From positions 248,001 through 312,000 of the forward strand of contig JADCBP010000001.1 in the NCBI GenBank assembly GCA_020253445.1: DNA of 64,000 nt, read 5' to 3'. Below the pieces are notes generated by a model. It saw nothing but the letters and a program-made list of their open reading frames with translations. It searched no databases and had not been told where the DNA came from. Each line of letters opens with the position of its first letter. The first letter of the stretch is position 1. The DNA is from Methylobacterium sp. (lineage in GTDB: Bacteria; Pseudomonadota; Alphaproteobacteria; Rhizobiales; Beijerinckiaceae). Made by a program: the position numbers and the translations under genes. Shown in pieces: positions 28,470 through 37,156 of this stretch.

Positions 28470-29588
28470 ATGCCCCGCCCCGTGACGCTGCTCGTGCTGG
28501 TCGCGCTCGCCGGATTGCCGACGCTCCCCGCCCTGGGACAGCCAGCGGAGGAGCCAAAGGTGGAAGTGGTCGCGCGCGGCCTCGTGAACCCCTGGGGCAT
28601 GGCCTTTCTGCCCGATGGCCGTGCATTGGTGACCGAGCGGCCGGGGCGACTGCGCATCGTGAACCTGCGCGCCGGAGCGGCCGGGGCGCCCATCACCGGG
28701 CTTCCGCCGATCGCAGCCATGGGACAGGGCGGATTGCTCGGCCTCGCGCTCGATCCGGATTTCGCGACCACGCGGCAGGTCTTCCTGTGCTTCGCGGAAA
28801 GCCGCGACGGCGGCACCGGAACGAGCGTGTTCCGCGGCAGGCTTTCGGCAAGTTTCGCGGCCCTGGAGGAGGGCCAGGTGATCTTCCGGCAGATGCCGGC
28901 GGGCAATACCGGCCGGCATTTCGGCTGCCGCCTTGTCTTCGGGCGCGATGGCACCCTCTTCATCACGCTCGGCGATCGCGGGAACATGGAAAAGGAAGCG
29001 CAGAACCTCGCCAACCATATCGGCAAGGTCATCCGCATCACGAAGGATGGCACCGTGCCCCCCGACAATCCCTTCGTGAACCGCGCGGATGCGAAGCCGG
29101 AAATCTGGTCCTACGGGCATCGCAACGTGCAGGGCGCGACGCTGCACCCGGAAACCGGGCGGCTCTACACCATCGAGCACGGGGCGCGCGGCGGCGACGA
29201 GATCAACCAGCCGCAGGCCGGCAGGAATTACGGCTGGCCCGTCATCACCTATGGCATCGATTATTCCGGCGCGAAGATCGGCGAGGGCACCCGAAAGGCT
29301 GGCATGGAGCAGCCGCTCTTCTATTGGGATCCGTCCATCGCCCCTTCCGGCGCGATGTTCTATACCGGCGACAAATTCCCGAAATGGCGGGGCCATCTCT
29401 TCACCGGGGCGCTGGCGGGACAATTGCTGGCGCGCCTCGAGATGCGCAACGGGCAGGTCATCGGCGAGACACGCATGCTGGAGCGCGAGGGAGACCGCAT
29501 CCGCGACGTGGTGCAAGGGCCGGATGGTTACATCTACCTGCTGACGGATGACCGCGAGGGGAAGCTGCTCCGCCTCGTGCCGCGGTGA
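28470..29588 (+). CDS. PQQ-dependent aldose sugar dehydrogenase
   Basis: This is a periplasmic six-bladed beta-propeller of the soluble glucose dehydrogenase / YliI family, oxidising aldose sugars with PQQ. The 372-residue precursor has a signal peptide (residues 1-23), then the blades: LVNPWGMAFLPDGRALVTER near 38, GLLGLALDPDF near 85, FGRDGTLFITLGDRG near 152, IWSYGHRNVQGATLHPETG near 205 and the GGDEINQPQAGRNYGWP calcium/PQQ region near 232. The start has GGAGGAG ahead. A SemiSWEET sugar transporter gene is convergent 6 bases away. No pqq synthesis genes are visible in the window. Confidence 0.93.
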   Translation: MPRPVTLLVLVALAGLPTLPALGQPAEEPKVEVVARGLVNPWGMAFLPDGRALVTERPGRLRIVNLRAGAAGAPITGLPPIAAMGQGGLLGLALDPDFATTRQVFLCFAESRDGGTGTSVFRGRLSASFAALEEGQVIFRQMPAGNTGRHFGCRLVFGRDGTLFITLGDRGNMEKEAQNLANHIGKVIRITKDGTVPPDNPFVNRADAKPEIWSYGHRNVQGATLHPETGRLYTIEHGARGGDEINQPQAGRNYGWPVITYGIDYSGAKIGEGTRKAGMEQPLFYWDPSIAPSGAMFYTGDKFPKWRGHLFTGALAGQLLARLEMRNGQVIGETRMLEREGDRIRDVVQGPDGYIYLLTDDREGKLLRLVPR

Positions 29589-29594
29589 AACGGC

Positions 29595-29855
29595 TCAGCC
29601 GAAGCGCAGTTTCATCACGAGAATGGCGAGCACGGGGACCAATGTGACGGTGTTCGCGCCGATGAGCGGCCAGGAACCGATCAGAAATCCGTAGATCAGC
29701 CACAGCGCGATTCCCACCGCGAGCATGCAATACATCGTGAGCGAGATCGCGCCGGTCTCGCGCGTGCGCAGCACCTTGATTGCCTGGGGAATCCAGCAGA
29801 GCGTCGTGATCGTCGCGGCGAGGGCACCGATGAGTTCGATCGTGGCGGGAGACAT
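29595..29855 (-). CDS. SemiSWEET sugar transporter (PQ-loop, MtN3 family)
   Basis: SemiSWEETs are 3-helix half-transporters that dimerise to carry sugars passively. The 86-residue protein has three membrane segments (about 5-22, 38-58, 65-83) and the PQ-loop motif CWIPQAIKVLRTRET at about 20-34. The frame is open to 30041, but the ATG at 29855 gives a length usual for the family. It is convergent with the sugar dehydrogenase gene and divergent from uvrB. Confidence 0.88.
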   Translation of the reverse strand: MSPATIELIGALAATITTLCWIPQAIKVLRTRETGAISLTMYCMLAVGIALWLIYGFLIGSWPLIGANTVTLVPVLAILVMKLRFG

Positions 29856-30009
29856 CAGCGGGGCTCGCGGCGGAATCGAGAGGAACAGCTTCGTCTTGTC
29901 GATGGCGCAAAGCGGGGAATGAAAGCAAGTGTCAGTTCCTGTCAGGAGCCCCACGATTCTTGCCGCCTCCGGACTTGCCCCCCGCAGCCGGAGAAGCCAT
30001 CTAGAGGGG

Positions 30010-32715
30010 ATGGCGAAATCCCCGAAACCCTCGCGCGGCAAGGCATCGCGGCCGGAGCTTCAGCCGCTCGACCCGCATCTCGCGGCCCTGCTCAATCCGG
30101 CCCTGAACCAGCCGGCGAAATCGCATCCCGGCGGGCGCGGCTTCGGCGAGAGGCCGCAATCGGGCTATGCTTCCGGCCCCGTGACAGGCTTGGACCCCAA
30201 GCTCGCGGCCTCCCTGGGCCTGCCGGACGAGATTCCGCTTTCGAGGAAGCGCGATGTCGCGACCGAACCCGCACGCTACGATGACATTGCCGGCGCGAAG
30301 CCGCGCCGTGTGATGCAGGGCAATGTCGTGCCGCTGCTGCCCGACGATGCGCGCATGGGCGGAGGGCTCGACGGCATCTCGGAAGCGGATGCCCTCACCT
30401 CCACCGTGGGCGTGCAGGCGACACATGATGCGCTGCAGGAATTGCTGAAGAACGGCAATCCGCTTTTCCGCGAGAAGAAGGTCTGGGCGCCGCATCGCCC
30501 CGAGCGCCCGGCCAAGAGCGAGGGCGGCATCCGCTTCACCGTGAAGGCGCCTTTCGAGCCGCGCGGCGACCAGCCGGAGGCCATCCGCCAGCTGGTCGAA
30601 GGTGTTCAGCAGCACGAGCGCGATCAGGTCCTGCTGGGCGTCACCGGTTCGGGCAAGACCTTCACCATGGCGCAGGTGATCGATAAGACACAGCGCCCCG
30701 CGCTCATTCTCGCGCCGAACAAGACGCTCGCGGCGCAGCTTTATTCGGAGTTCAAGAGCTTCTTCCCGGAGAATGCGGTCGAATATTTCGTCTCCTATTA
30801 CGATTATTACCAGCCCGAGGCCTATGTGCCGCGGACGGACACCTATATCGCCAAGGAATCGACCATCAACGATGAAATCGACCGGATGCGCCACGCGGCG
30901 ACGCGCGCGTTGCTCGAACGTGACGACGTGATCATCGTCGCCTCGGTCTCCTGCATCTACGGCATCGGCTCGGTCGAGACCTACACCGCCATGAGCTTCG
31001 GCATCGAGGTGGGCGAAAGGCTCGACCAGCGCCAGCTCATCGCCGATCTCACGGCTTTGCAATACAAGCGGACGAACACGGATTTCACGCGCGGCACCTT
31101 CCGCGTGCGCGGCGACGTGATCGAGCTCTTCCCGGCCCATCTGGAGGATCGCGCCTGGCGCATCGGCCTGTTCGGCGACGAGGTGGAGGGAATCGCGGAA
31201 TTCGATCCGCTCACGGGCCACAAGAATGCCGACCTGAAATTCGTGAAGGTCTATGCCAATTCGCATTACGTGACGCCGCGCCCGACGCTCGACCAGGCGA
31301 TTTCCGGCATCAAGACGGAACTGAAGGAGCGGTTGGCCGAACTCAATCGCCAGAGCCGGTTCATCGAGGCGCAACGCCTCGAACAGCGCACGCAGTTCGA
31401 TCTCGAGATGCTGCAGGCCACGGGCGTCTGCCAGGGCATCGAGAATTACTCGCGCTATCTCACGGGCCGCAATCCGGGAGATCCACCGCCGACGCTCTTC
31501 GAATATCTGCCGGACAATGCACTGGTTTTCACCGATGAGAGCCATGTGACCGTGCCGCAGATCGGTGGCATGTACAAAGGCGACTTCCGGCGCAAGGCCA
31601 CCCTTGCCGAATATGGCTTCCGCCTCCCCTCCTGCCTCGACAATCGCCCGCTGCGTTTCGAGGAATGGGAGGCGATGCGCCCGCAGACCGTGCATGTCTC
31701 CGCCACCCCCGGCGACTGGGAGATGGAGCGCACCGGCGGCGTCTTCGTGGAGCAGGTGATCCGGCCCACAGGCCTCATCGACCCGCAAGTCATCGTGCGG
31801 CCTGCGCGCACCGAGGTGGATGACCTGCTGGGCGAGGTGCGAAATGTGAGCGCCGCCGGCTATCGCACCCTTGTCACGGTTCTGACCAAGCGCATGGCCG
31901 AGGACCTCACGGAATACCTGCACGAGGCGGGCGTGCGCGTGCGCTACATGCATTCGGATGTCGATACGCTCGAACGCATCGAGATCATCCGAGACCTGCG
32001 CCTCGGCGCCTTCGATGTGCTGGTAGGCATCAACCTCTTGCGAGAGGGCCTCGACATTCCCGAATGCGGCCTCGTGGCCATTCTCGATGCCGACAAGGAA
32101 GGCTTCCTGCGCTCGGAGACCTCGCTGATCCAGACCATCGGCCGCGCGGCCCGCAACGTGGATGGCCGCGTGATCCTCTATGCCGACAACATGACCGGCT
32201 CGATGGAGCGCGCGATGGCCGAAACCAATCGCCGCCGCGAGAAGCAGAAGGCCTATAACGAGGCCAACGGCATCACCCCGCAGAGCGTGAAGCGCAATAT
32301 CGAGGAGATCATCAACTCACCCTACGAGCGCGATCGCGTCACGATCGACAAGGGGCAGGCCGACAAGGCGATCTCCATCGGCCACAATTTCGAGGCGGTG
32401 CTGGCGGATCTCGAGAAGCGGATGCGCGAGGCCGCGGCCGATCTCGATTTCGAAAGGGCGGCGCGAATCCGCGACGAGATCAAGCGCCTGAAGGCCACGG
32501 AGCTCGCGGTGTTCGAGGAGCCGGGCGCGCGGCAGGGAAGCGTGACGGCAAAGGCCGGCAAGGCCGGGGCCTCGCAATATGGCGCGGCGGCGAACCTGCC
32601 GCCGTCCCGGGCCAGGAAGCCGTCTCTCGATGCGATGGGACCGGGCACGGATCGCGAGGTGCCACTCTCGGGCACGCCGCGCGCGAAGGGTGGCGGCAAG
32701 CCACGCCGGCGCTGA
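30010..32715 (+). CDS. uvrB: UvrABC system protein B
   Basis: UvrB is the damage-verifying helicase of nucleotide excision repair. The 901-residue protein has an N-terminal extension of about 170 residues before the usual start ([17 protein letters not shown]). Then come the Walker [15 protein letters not shown] near 208, the beta-hairpin [20 protein letters not shown] near 260, the DESH box [11 protein letters not shown], the helicase motif [16 protein letters not shown], and a C-terminal UVR coiled coil ([23 protein letters not shown]). A low-complexity tail follows. A farther start at 29929 exists, but the ATG at 30010 has AGAGGGG just ahead. Confidence 0.96.
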   Translation: MAKSPKPSRGKASRPELQPLDPHLAALLNPALNQPAKSHPGGRGFGERPQSGYASGPVTGLDPKLAASLGLPDEIPLSRKRDVATEPARYDDIAGAKPRRVMQGNVVPLLPDDARMGGGLDGISEADALTSTVGVQATHDALQELLKNGNPLFREKKVWAPHRPERPAKSEGGIRFTVKAPFEPRGDQPEAIRQLVEGVQQHERDQVLLGVTGSGKTFTMAQVIDKTQRPALILAPNKTLAAQLYSEFKSFFPENAVEYFVSYYDYYQPEAYVPRTDTYIAKESTINDEIDRMRHAATRALLERDDVIIVASVSCIYGIGSVETYTAMSFGIEVGERLDQRQLIADLTALQYKRTNTDFTRGTFRVRGDVIELFPAHLEDRAWRIGLFGDEVEGIAEFDPLTGHKNADLKFVKVYANSHYVTPRPTLDQAISGIKTELKERLAELNRQSRFIEAQRLEQRTQFDLEMLQATGVCQGIENYSRYLTGRNPGDPPPTLFEYLPDNALVFTDESHVTVPQIGGMYKGDFRRKATLAEYGFRLPSCLDNRPLRFEEWEAMRPQTVHVSATPGDWEMERTGGVFVEQVIRPTGLIDPQVIVRPARTEVDDLLGEVRNVSAAGYRTLVTVLTKRMAEDLTEYLHEAGVRVRYMHSDVDTLERIEIIRDLRLGAFDVLVGINLLREGLDIPECGLVAILDADKEGFLRSETSLIQTIGRAARNVDGRVILYADNMTGSMERAMAETNRRREKQKAYNEANGITPQSVKRNIEEIINSPYERDRVTIDKGQADKAISIGHNFEAVLADLEKRMREAAADLDFERAARIRDEIKRLKATELAVFEEPGARQGSVTAKAGKAGASQYGAAANLPPSRARKPSLDAMGPGTDREVPLSGTPRAKGGGKPRRR

Positions 32716-32725
32716 TCAGCGCCGG
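32706..32725. repeat. Perfect 20-bp palindrome holding both stop codons of convergent genes
   Basis: CCGGCGCTGA and TCAGCGCCGG are perfect 10-base arms with no spacer. The central TGATCA contains the TGA stop of uvrB (32713-32715) and, on the other strand, the TGA of the next gene (32716-32718). There is no T-tract, so it could act as a weak two-way terminator or simply be where the genes meet. Confidence 0.75.
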
Positions 32726-33027
32726 ATGGCGCTGGTCGGCAATTCTTCCGGCGCGATGACCTTGCTGGTGCCCGGGTGGATGAGCAATTCCAGCCTCTGC
32801 CCGGCCGCATTGGTCACCAAGGCGGCATAGCAGGCCTCGCTGGTGATGCGCAGGTGGAGCAGCCGATACCCCGACTGCTTCAGGCTCGCCTTGATCTCGT
32901 CGAAGGACACCCAGCCGAAGCGCGGCAGATTGGTGCAGGGGCCATGGGGCGAGCCGGCAGCAGCGGTGACCGGCTGCCCGAGGACCGCCAGCCAAAGCAT
33001 CGCAACGGTCTTGATCTCGTTCGACAT
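32716..33027 (-). CDS. Small secreted protein, PepSY-like
   Basis: The 103-residue protein has a signal peptide (about 1-23, VAMLWLAVLGQPVTAAA). The mature part reads WVSFDEIKASLKQSGYRLLH, then ACYAALVTNAAGQRLELLIHPGTSKVI, which resembles a PepSY domain (strand-helix-strand, ending in a turn with a TGkV-like GTSKV). Such domains are thought to inhibit proteases or bind metals in the envelope. The frame extends to a TTG at 33072; the ATG at 33027 starts directly at the signal peptide. It is divergent from another small secreted protein. Confidence 0.65.
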   Translation of the reverse strand: MSNEIKTVAMLWLAVLGQPVTAAAGSPHGPCTNLPRFGWVSFDEIKASLKQSGYRLLHLRITSEACYAALVTNAAGQRLELLIHPGTSKVIAPEELPTSAIRR

Positions 33028-33073
33028 GGTTTGTGTTTTCCGGGCAAGGAACGGACGGAAATCACTACGCAAA

Positions 33074-33088
33074 ACAACTTAAAGTTGT
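33074..33088. promoter_or_regulatory. Perfect short inverted repeat in a divergent promoter region
   Basis: ACAACTT-A-AAGTTGT (33074-33088) is a perfect 15-base inverted repeat, 47 bases ahead of the PepSY-like gene and 121 bases ahead of the Cys-containing secreted protein gene. It is AT-rich in a GC-rich region. It is a possible regulator-binding site. Confidence 0.4.
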
Positions 33089-33133
33089 GTTGCTCCAATG
33101 TTCTGCATGGCGGCGCCGCAACCGGGTCCGCCC

Positions 33134-33162
33134 TTGACAAAACGCCGGTTTAGACGTGCAAT
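33134..33162 (+). promoter_or_regulatory. Probable promoter of the Cys-containing secreted protein
   Basis: A perfect TTGACA at 33134-33139 and TGCAAT at 33157-33162 are 17 bases apart. The start codon is at 33209. Confidence 0.55.
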
Positions 33163-33208
33163 CGCGCAAGTTCCGAGCGATTTCTCGCGCGTCCCGAAGG
33201 GTGCCGTC

Positions 33209-33493
33209 ATGATAACGAAGTGCCGGACCTCGGCTCTTGCGGGCCTCCTCGCCACGGCATGGCCGCTGCTTGGGCCAGTCAGTCTCCACGCGCAGGAAGC
33301 ACAGGCGCGCCCCGCCAGCGACCGGGTGATCACGCGCGCGCAGCTCAACAGGACGGAATGCACCTGTCGCATGCATGGCGAGAACCTTCCGGTCGGCAGC
33401 GAGGTCTGCATGCGGAACAGCCTGTTCCGCTGCCAGATGGACCAGAACGTCACGACGTGGCGGCCGCTTTCCAAACCCTGCCCGCAAAGCTGA
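33209..33493 (+). CDS. Small secreted protein with five cysteines, unknown function
   Basis: The 94-residue precursor has a signal peptide (about 1-26, ending SLHA). The mature 68 residues contain five cysteines (TECTC, EVCMR, LFRCQ and SKPCPQ), so it may form disulfides in the periplasm. I do not recognise a family. The frame is open further upstream to 33098, but the ATG at 33209 starts at the signal peptide and follows the promoter-like pair at 33134. Confidence 0.7.
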   Translation: MITKCRTSALAGLLATAWPLLGPVSLHAQEAQARPASDRVITRAQLNRTECTCRMHGENLPVGSEVCMRNSLFRCQMDQNVTTWRPLSKPCPQS

Positions 33494-33520
33494 GCAGATG
33501 CCACGGCATCAAAATGGCCC

Positions 33521-33566
33521 CGCCGCCTTGCGGCGAGGCCCGGTTCCTGTGCCGGTCGAAACCGGC
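33521..33566. terminator. Two successive hairpins between convergent small genes
   Basis: CGCCGC-CTT-GCGGCG (33521-33535) and GCCGGT-CGAA-ACCGGC (33551-33566) are two perfect 6-bp stems lying between the stop codons of the five-cysteine protein (plus strand) and the 27-residue membrane protein (minus strand). Neither has a long T-tract. Confidence 0.4.
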
Positions 33567-33584
33567 GAAGCTGTCATTCGTGTC

Positions 33585-33668
33585 TCAGAAGGCACCAAAC
33601 AGGATGGCGATCAGAAGAACGAACGACGCCAGAAACGCCAGAACATCCAGGCCATAGGTGGTGCTCAT
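33585..33668 (-). CDS. 27-residue single-span membrane microprotein
   Basis: This gene is too short for usual gene-finding. On the minus strand an ATG at 33668 is preceded by GAGGTGA with five bases of spacing, a near-ideal ribosome-binding site. The product begins MSTTYGLDVL and continues as one hydrophobic helix (about residues 8-27, rich in Leu, Phe, Ala and Ile) before a TGA at 33585. It resembles the small subunits attached to membrane complexes (such as CydX or KdpF) in size and layout only, not in sequence. No large membrane partner is adjacent. Confidence 0.5.
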   Translation of the reverse strand: MSTTYGLDVLAFLASFVLLIAILFGAF

Positions 33669-33809
33669 GTTGTCACCTCATCACCTATCGATCCTCAAAT
33701 CTTAAACCAATGGTAACCGCTGGCAATGGCCCATCGTCGCTGCACTGCGAAAAAGCAAATGCCCGGCCTGGAGTTCTGTTCTGCTTTTCAACAGCTTCGC
33801 CGGAAATCC

Positions 33810-35072
33810 TCAGGAATGACGGCCAAGCACCCGTTCCAGAAGATGCGCCGCCGCCAGCGTCCGCTGGTCATCGCCGAAGGCGCCGACCACCTGCAAGCCC
33901 ACGGGAAGCCCGGTCGCCGTATCCTTCCAGCCCGGCACATTCACGGCCGGCAGGCCCAGCAGCGTGATGAGCTTGTTGAAGGTGGCATCGCCGGTGCTGT
34001 CCCGCAATGGCGCGATGCCCGGCGCGGAGAAGGTGAGCAGCATGTCGACCTTCTCGAACAGCGGATGCGTCGCCTTTCGCGCCCGGTTCGAGACCGAGCG
34101 CGCGGCATCATATTCCGCAAGGCTCACGGAGCGCCCGTGCTCGATGGCATCACGGAGAATGGGGGAGAGCTTCTCGCGATGCCGCTCATATTCCCAGGTG
34201 AGCGACACCGCGCCCTCGTGGTTGTTGATCGCGCGGTGATGCGCATGGGCCTCGGCGAAGACCGGCGCAAGCGCCACCTCGCGGCAAGCGATGCCGGCCT
34301 TCGACAGCGCCGCGATGGCATGGTCGAGCGCCGCATGCGCTTCCGGTGACGCTTCGCCTGCGAAGGGCTGGCGCGTGATGCCGAAGGTGGGCTGGCCGAA
34401 ATCGCCGCCATCGACCCGCAGGTCGCGTCCGGTGATCGCCGCAAGCCCGAAGGCGACATCCGCCACCCGCGCGCCGAACAGGCCCATGGTATCGAGCAAA
34501 GGCGCGAAGGGCTTCACGCCCTGGATGGGGATGAGCCGGAAGGAGGGCTTCATGGCCGCCACGCCGCAGAAGCTCGCCGGGCGGATCACCGATCCGCCGG
34601 TCTGCGTGCCGAAAGCCAGCGGCATGAAGCCCGCCGCGACTCCCGCGGCCGAACCGGCCGAGGAGCCACCCGGGCTATGCGCGGCATGGTGCGGATTGAA
34701 GGTCGGGGCGGGGTTGAGAAAAGCGAATTCCGTGGTGGCTGTCTTGCCGAGGCGCAGGCCCTGCGCCGCCTCGGTCATCAGCACGATGGGCGCATCCGCC
34801 TTCGGCTTGTGCCCCTTGTAGAGCGGCGAGCCATGCTCGGTGGGGTAATCGGCGGTATCGATGATGTCCTTGAAGCCGACCGGCAGGCCGAACAACCCGT
34901 CATTTCCGGGGATGGCGCGCGCCGCGAGCCGGGCGCGATCCATGTCGAGAGCGGTGAAGGCGAGGATATCCTTCTCGCGCTCGGAAATGGCTTCCAGCGC
35001 GAGTTCGAGCACGGTTGCCGGGGTGAGATCCCCGGCTTCGACAGCCTCGGCCAGATCAAGGGCGCGCATCAT
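33810..35072 (-). CDS. Amidase signature family protein
   Basis: The 420-residue protein belongs to the amidase signature family, hydrolases with a Ser-Ser-Lys triad. The Lys is in PVGFKDIIDTAD near 69, the cis-Ser in QTGGSVIRPASFCGV near 160, and the nucleophilic Ser in the PGGSSAGSAAGVAAG segment near 137. The substrate is unknown. It is not GatA: the gatCAB neighbours are absent. The ATG at 35072 overlaps the stop of the upstream membrane-protein gene (ATGA), which decides this start over the ATG three bases later and suggests coupled translation. Confidence 0.92.
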   Translation of the reverse strand: MMRALDLAEAVEAGDLTPATVLELALEAISEREKDILAFTALDMDRARLAARAIPGNDGLFGLPVGFKDIIDTADYPTEHGSPLYKGHKPKADAPIVLMTEAAQGLRLGKTATTEFAFLNPAPTFNPHHAAHSPGGSSAGSAAGVAAGFMPLAFGTQTGGSVIRPASFCGVAAMKPSFRLIPIQGVKPFAPLLDTMGLFGARVADVAFGLAAITGRDLRVDGGDFGQPTFGITRQPFAGEASPEAHAALDHAIAALSKAGIACREVALAPVFAEAHAHHRAINNHEGAVSLTWEYERHREKLSPILRDAIEHGRSVSLAEYDAARSVSNRARKATHPLFEKVDMLLTFSAPGIAPLRDSTGDATFNKLITLLGLPAVNVPGWKDTATGLPVGLQVVGAFGDDQRTLAAAHLLERVLGRHS

Positions 35073-35305
35073 GGCTTGGTTCCTTCCAGCCTGGCGACGA
35101 CGAAGCGCGTGGCGCGCTGGGCAAAGGGCGCGGCGATGAGCGCGGCGAGATAGGCCAGCGGCCAGGCCTTCACGAAAGCCAGCATCCAGCGCAGGACGAA
35201 ATCGGAAGGCAGGCCCAGGTTGAGCCAGGTGACGAAACCCGTCATCAGGAAAGCCATGATGCCCGCCTGAAAGAACGGAAAAATGAAACGCGCCTTGCCC
35301 TGCAC
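35069..35305 (-). CDS. DUF2798 family membrane protein
   Basis: This is a short two-helix membrane protein of the DUF2798 type, whose function is unknown. The hydrophobic segments are at about 6-24 (FIFPFFQAGIMAFLMTGFV) and 45-62 (AWPLAYLAALIAAPFAQ). An ATG at 35347 opens the frame 14 codons earlier, but a GTG at 35305 has GGGAGGG ahead and begins directly before the family domain, so a 78-residue product is preferred. It overlaps the amidase gene by 4 bases. Confidence 0.75.
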   Translation of the reverse strand: MQGKARFIFPFFQAGIMAFLMTGFVTWLNLGLPSDFVLRWMLAFVKAWPLAYLAALIAAPFAQRATRFVVARLEGTKP

Positions 35306-35339
35306 CGGACCCTCCCGAACGTGTGAATGGAGAAGAATC

Positions 35340-35354
35340 TTAACCACCCCGTAA
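35340..35354. promoter_or_regulatory. CtrA-like box
   Basis: TTAA-N7-GTAA with flanking CC matches the alphaproteobacterial CtrA motif TTAA-N7-TTAA at all but one position. It lies in the divergent region 48 bases before the extensin-like lipoprotein gene and 35 bases before the preferred DUF2798 start. Confidence 0.35.
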
Positions 35355-35401
35355 CCCTTTCTCTTAAAGGAACCTTACCAAGGTCGAGTCAATTTTCGGG
35401 A

Positions 35402-36634
35402 ATGTTGCGTTCCCACCATCCATTCCTGCCTCGGGCCTCCGCGATCCCGCTCCCCGCGCGGTTGGGTCTGGCGGTTCTCGCGAGCGCCGCCTTCCTTTCG
35501 GGCTGCGGCTTCCTGCGCTTCGAGCAGCGCGAGGCTTGGCGCGGCGAGGCGGAAATCGCCTGCATGAAGGCGGGCGTCGTGCAGGAAAGCGAGTTCGTGC
35601 GCATCACGAGGCCCATCGACGGCTCCGGCGCCTGCGGGCTCGACATTCCGCTGAAGGTGCAGGCCTTCCAGATCGACCAGAATATCCTGCAAAGCTTCGC
35701 CGAGGCCGGCGCACCGCTGCAAACCGCGACCGGGGCGGATCTGCGCCTCACGGTCCTGAAGCCGGAAGCCACGCTCACCTGCCCCATGGTCGCCTGGCTG
35801 GATGACTGGCTCGCGACAGCCGTTCAGCCCGCAGCCCTGGCCTGGATGGGGCAGGGGGTGAAGGAGATCCGCACGGGCGGCTCCTATGCCTGCCGTCGCC
35901 GGAACCACCAGCCGGGCTCGCGGCTTTCGGAACACGCCTTCGGCAATGCCATCGACATCATGTCCTTTGTTTTCGCGGATGGCTCGGTGACAACCGTGAA
36001 AGGCGGATGGCGCGGCGCGCCTCACGAGCAGGGCTTCCTGCGCGATGTGCTGCATTCCGCCTGCGGAAAGTTCCGCACCGTGCTCGGCCCCGGCTCCGAC
36101 GCCTTCCACTACGACCATTTCCATCTCGATCTCGCGCGGCACGATGCGCGCGGACAGCGCCGCTATTGCCGTCCGAGGTTCGATTCACCGATGCGCCCCA
36201 CCCTCCCGCCGTCGATGGGCACGCAGATACCGCCCGCCACGGCCTTCAAGCCCCAGCCGCCTGCGCCCCAGGGCTTCCCGAACAGCGCCTATTCGGCCGC
36301 CTCGCCGCCACAATTGGCCCTCACGCAGCGTCCCCCGGCGGCACTGGCACCCGCCGGCTCGCTCGATCGCCAGCGACAATTGCTGCAGCAGAATGGCGGC
36401 GCCCATACCGAGGTGATGGAGCAGGAGGAGGAATTCGACCCGCGCGATTTCGATCTCACCTCCTCGATGCCGGAACTGCCGGTGAACCGCGGTCGTGGCG
36501 TGACGCGGCAGCCCCTCCCGGCCCCCGCAGGCGCTTTGCTGCCTCCGGCACCGCCCCAGCAACCCGCACCTGCGCGAAACCCGCACCGCGCATCGCAGAT
36601 TCGGCAGCAGAACATGCCGACGGGCGGAAACTGA
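35402..36634 (+). CDS. Extensin-like C-terminal domain lipoprotein
   Basis: The 410-residue protein starts with a lipoprotein signal (LASAAFLSGCG, lipidated Cys near residue 36), so it is anchored in the envelope. Its middle is the bacterial extensin_C domain: ACGLDIPLKVQAF near 80, YACRRRNHQPGSRLSEHAFG near 162, and FHYDHFHLDLARHD near 237, with His and Asp residues that may bind a metal as in LAS peptidases. The last 150 residues are a Pro/Gln-rich tail. An upstream ATG at 35327 exists, but 35402 starts at the signal. A CtrA-like box is 48 bases ahead. Confidence 0.88.
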   Translation: MLRSHHPFLPRASAIPLPARLGLAVLASAAFLSGCGFLRFEQREAWRGEAEIACMKAGVVQESEFVRITRPIDGSGACGLDIPLKVQAFQIDQNILQSFAEAGAPLQTATGADLRLTVLKPEATLTCPMVAWLDDWLATAVQPAALAWMGQGVKEIRTGGSYACRRRNHQPGSRLSEHAFGNAIDIMSFVFADGSVTTVKGGWRGAPHEQGFLRDVLHSACGKFRTVLGPGSDAFHYDHFHLDLARHDARGQRRYCRPRFDSPMRPTLPPSMGTQIPPATAFKPQPPAPQGFPNSAYSAASPPQLALTQRPPAALAPAGSLDRQRQLLQQNGGAHTEVMEQEEEFDPRDFDLTSSMPELPVNRGRGVTRQPLPAPAGALLPPAPPQQPAPARNPHRASQIRQQNMPTGGN

Positions 36635-36708
36635 GCCTTCTTCCGGCTTGACCCGGGCGGATCGGGCGTTCAAATCTGGAACGAGTTTTACCGCTTCCGG
36701 AGTCCGCC

Positions 36709-37152
36709 ATGCGCCGCGCCTCGTTGACTGCCGCCAGCCTGATCGCCCTCACCCTGTCCCTTCCGACGAAGGCGCGCGAGGAAATCCCGGCCGAAAGCCG
36801 TTTCGCGCCCTTCTCCGGCGTGGTGGATACCTGCGAATCCCCCGGCGTGCTGGCCAGTATCCAGTCGCGTTTCGCCTCCACCGAGCGCCGCTTCTGGAAC
36901 AGCAATGCCGAGATCATCGGCTTCGAGCGCATCCAGCAGACAGGCCTGCGCCAGCATGGCATTGATCTCATTCCCCGCCGGACCTGCGAGGCCGTGGCCG
37001 TGATGGGCGACATGAAGCGCCTGAAGCTGCACTACGCCATCATCGAGGCCAATGGTTTTGCGGGCTACGGCAATCAGGTGACGTTCTGCCTTGCCGGCTA
37101 TGATCGCAACCTGAAAAATGGCGGAGATTGCAGCCGCCTCCCCGGCCGCTGA
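36709..37152 (+). CDS. Secreted protein of unknown function
   Basis: The 147-residue precursor has a signal peptide (residues 1-22, ending PTKA). The mature part has four cysteines (DTCESP, RRTCEA, VTFCLA and GDCSRL) likely paired in the periplasm, and an aromatic pattern FWNSNAEIIGFERI. I do not recognise a named family. GGAG lies seven bases ahead of the start. It is 4 bases from the RNase T2 gene and is probably co-transcribed with it. Confidence 0.75.
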   Translation: MRRASLTAASLIALTLSLPTKAREEIPAESRFAPFSGVVDTCESPGVLASIQSRFASTERRFWNSNAEIIGFERIQQTGLRQHGIDLIPRRTCEAVAVMGDMKRLKLHYAIIEANGFAGYGNQVTFCLAGYDRNLKNGGDCSRLPGR

Positions 37153-37156
37153 GGCG

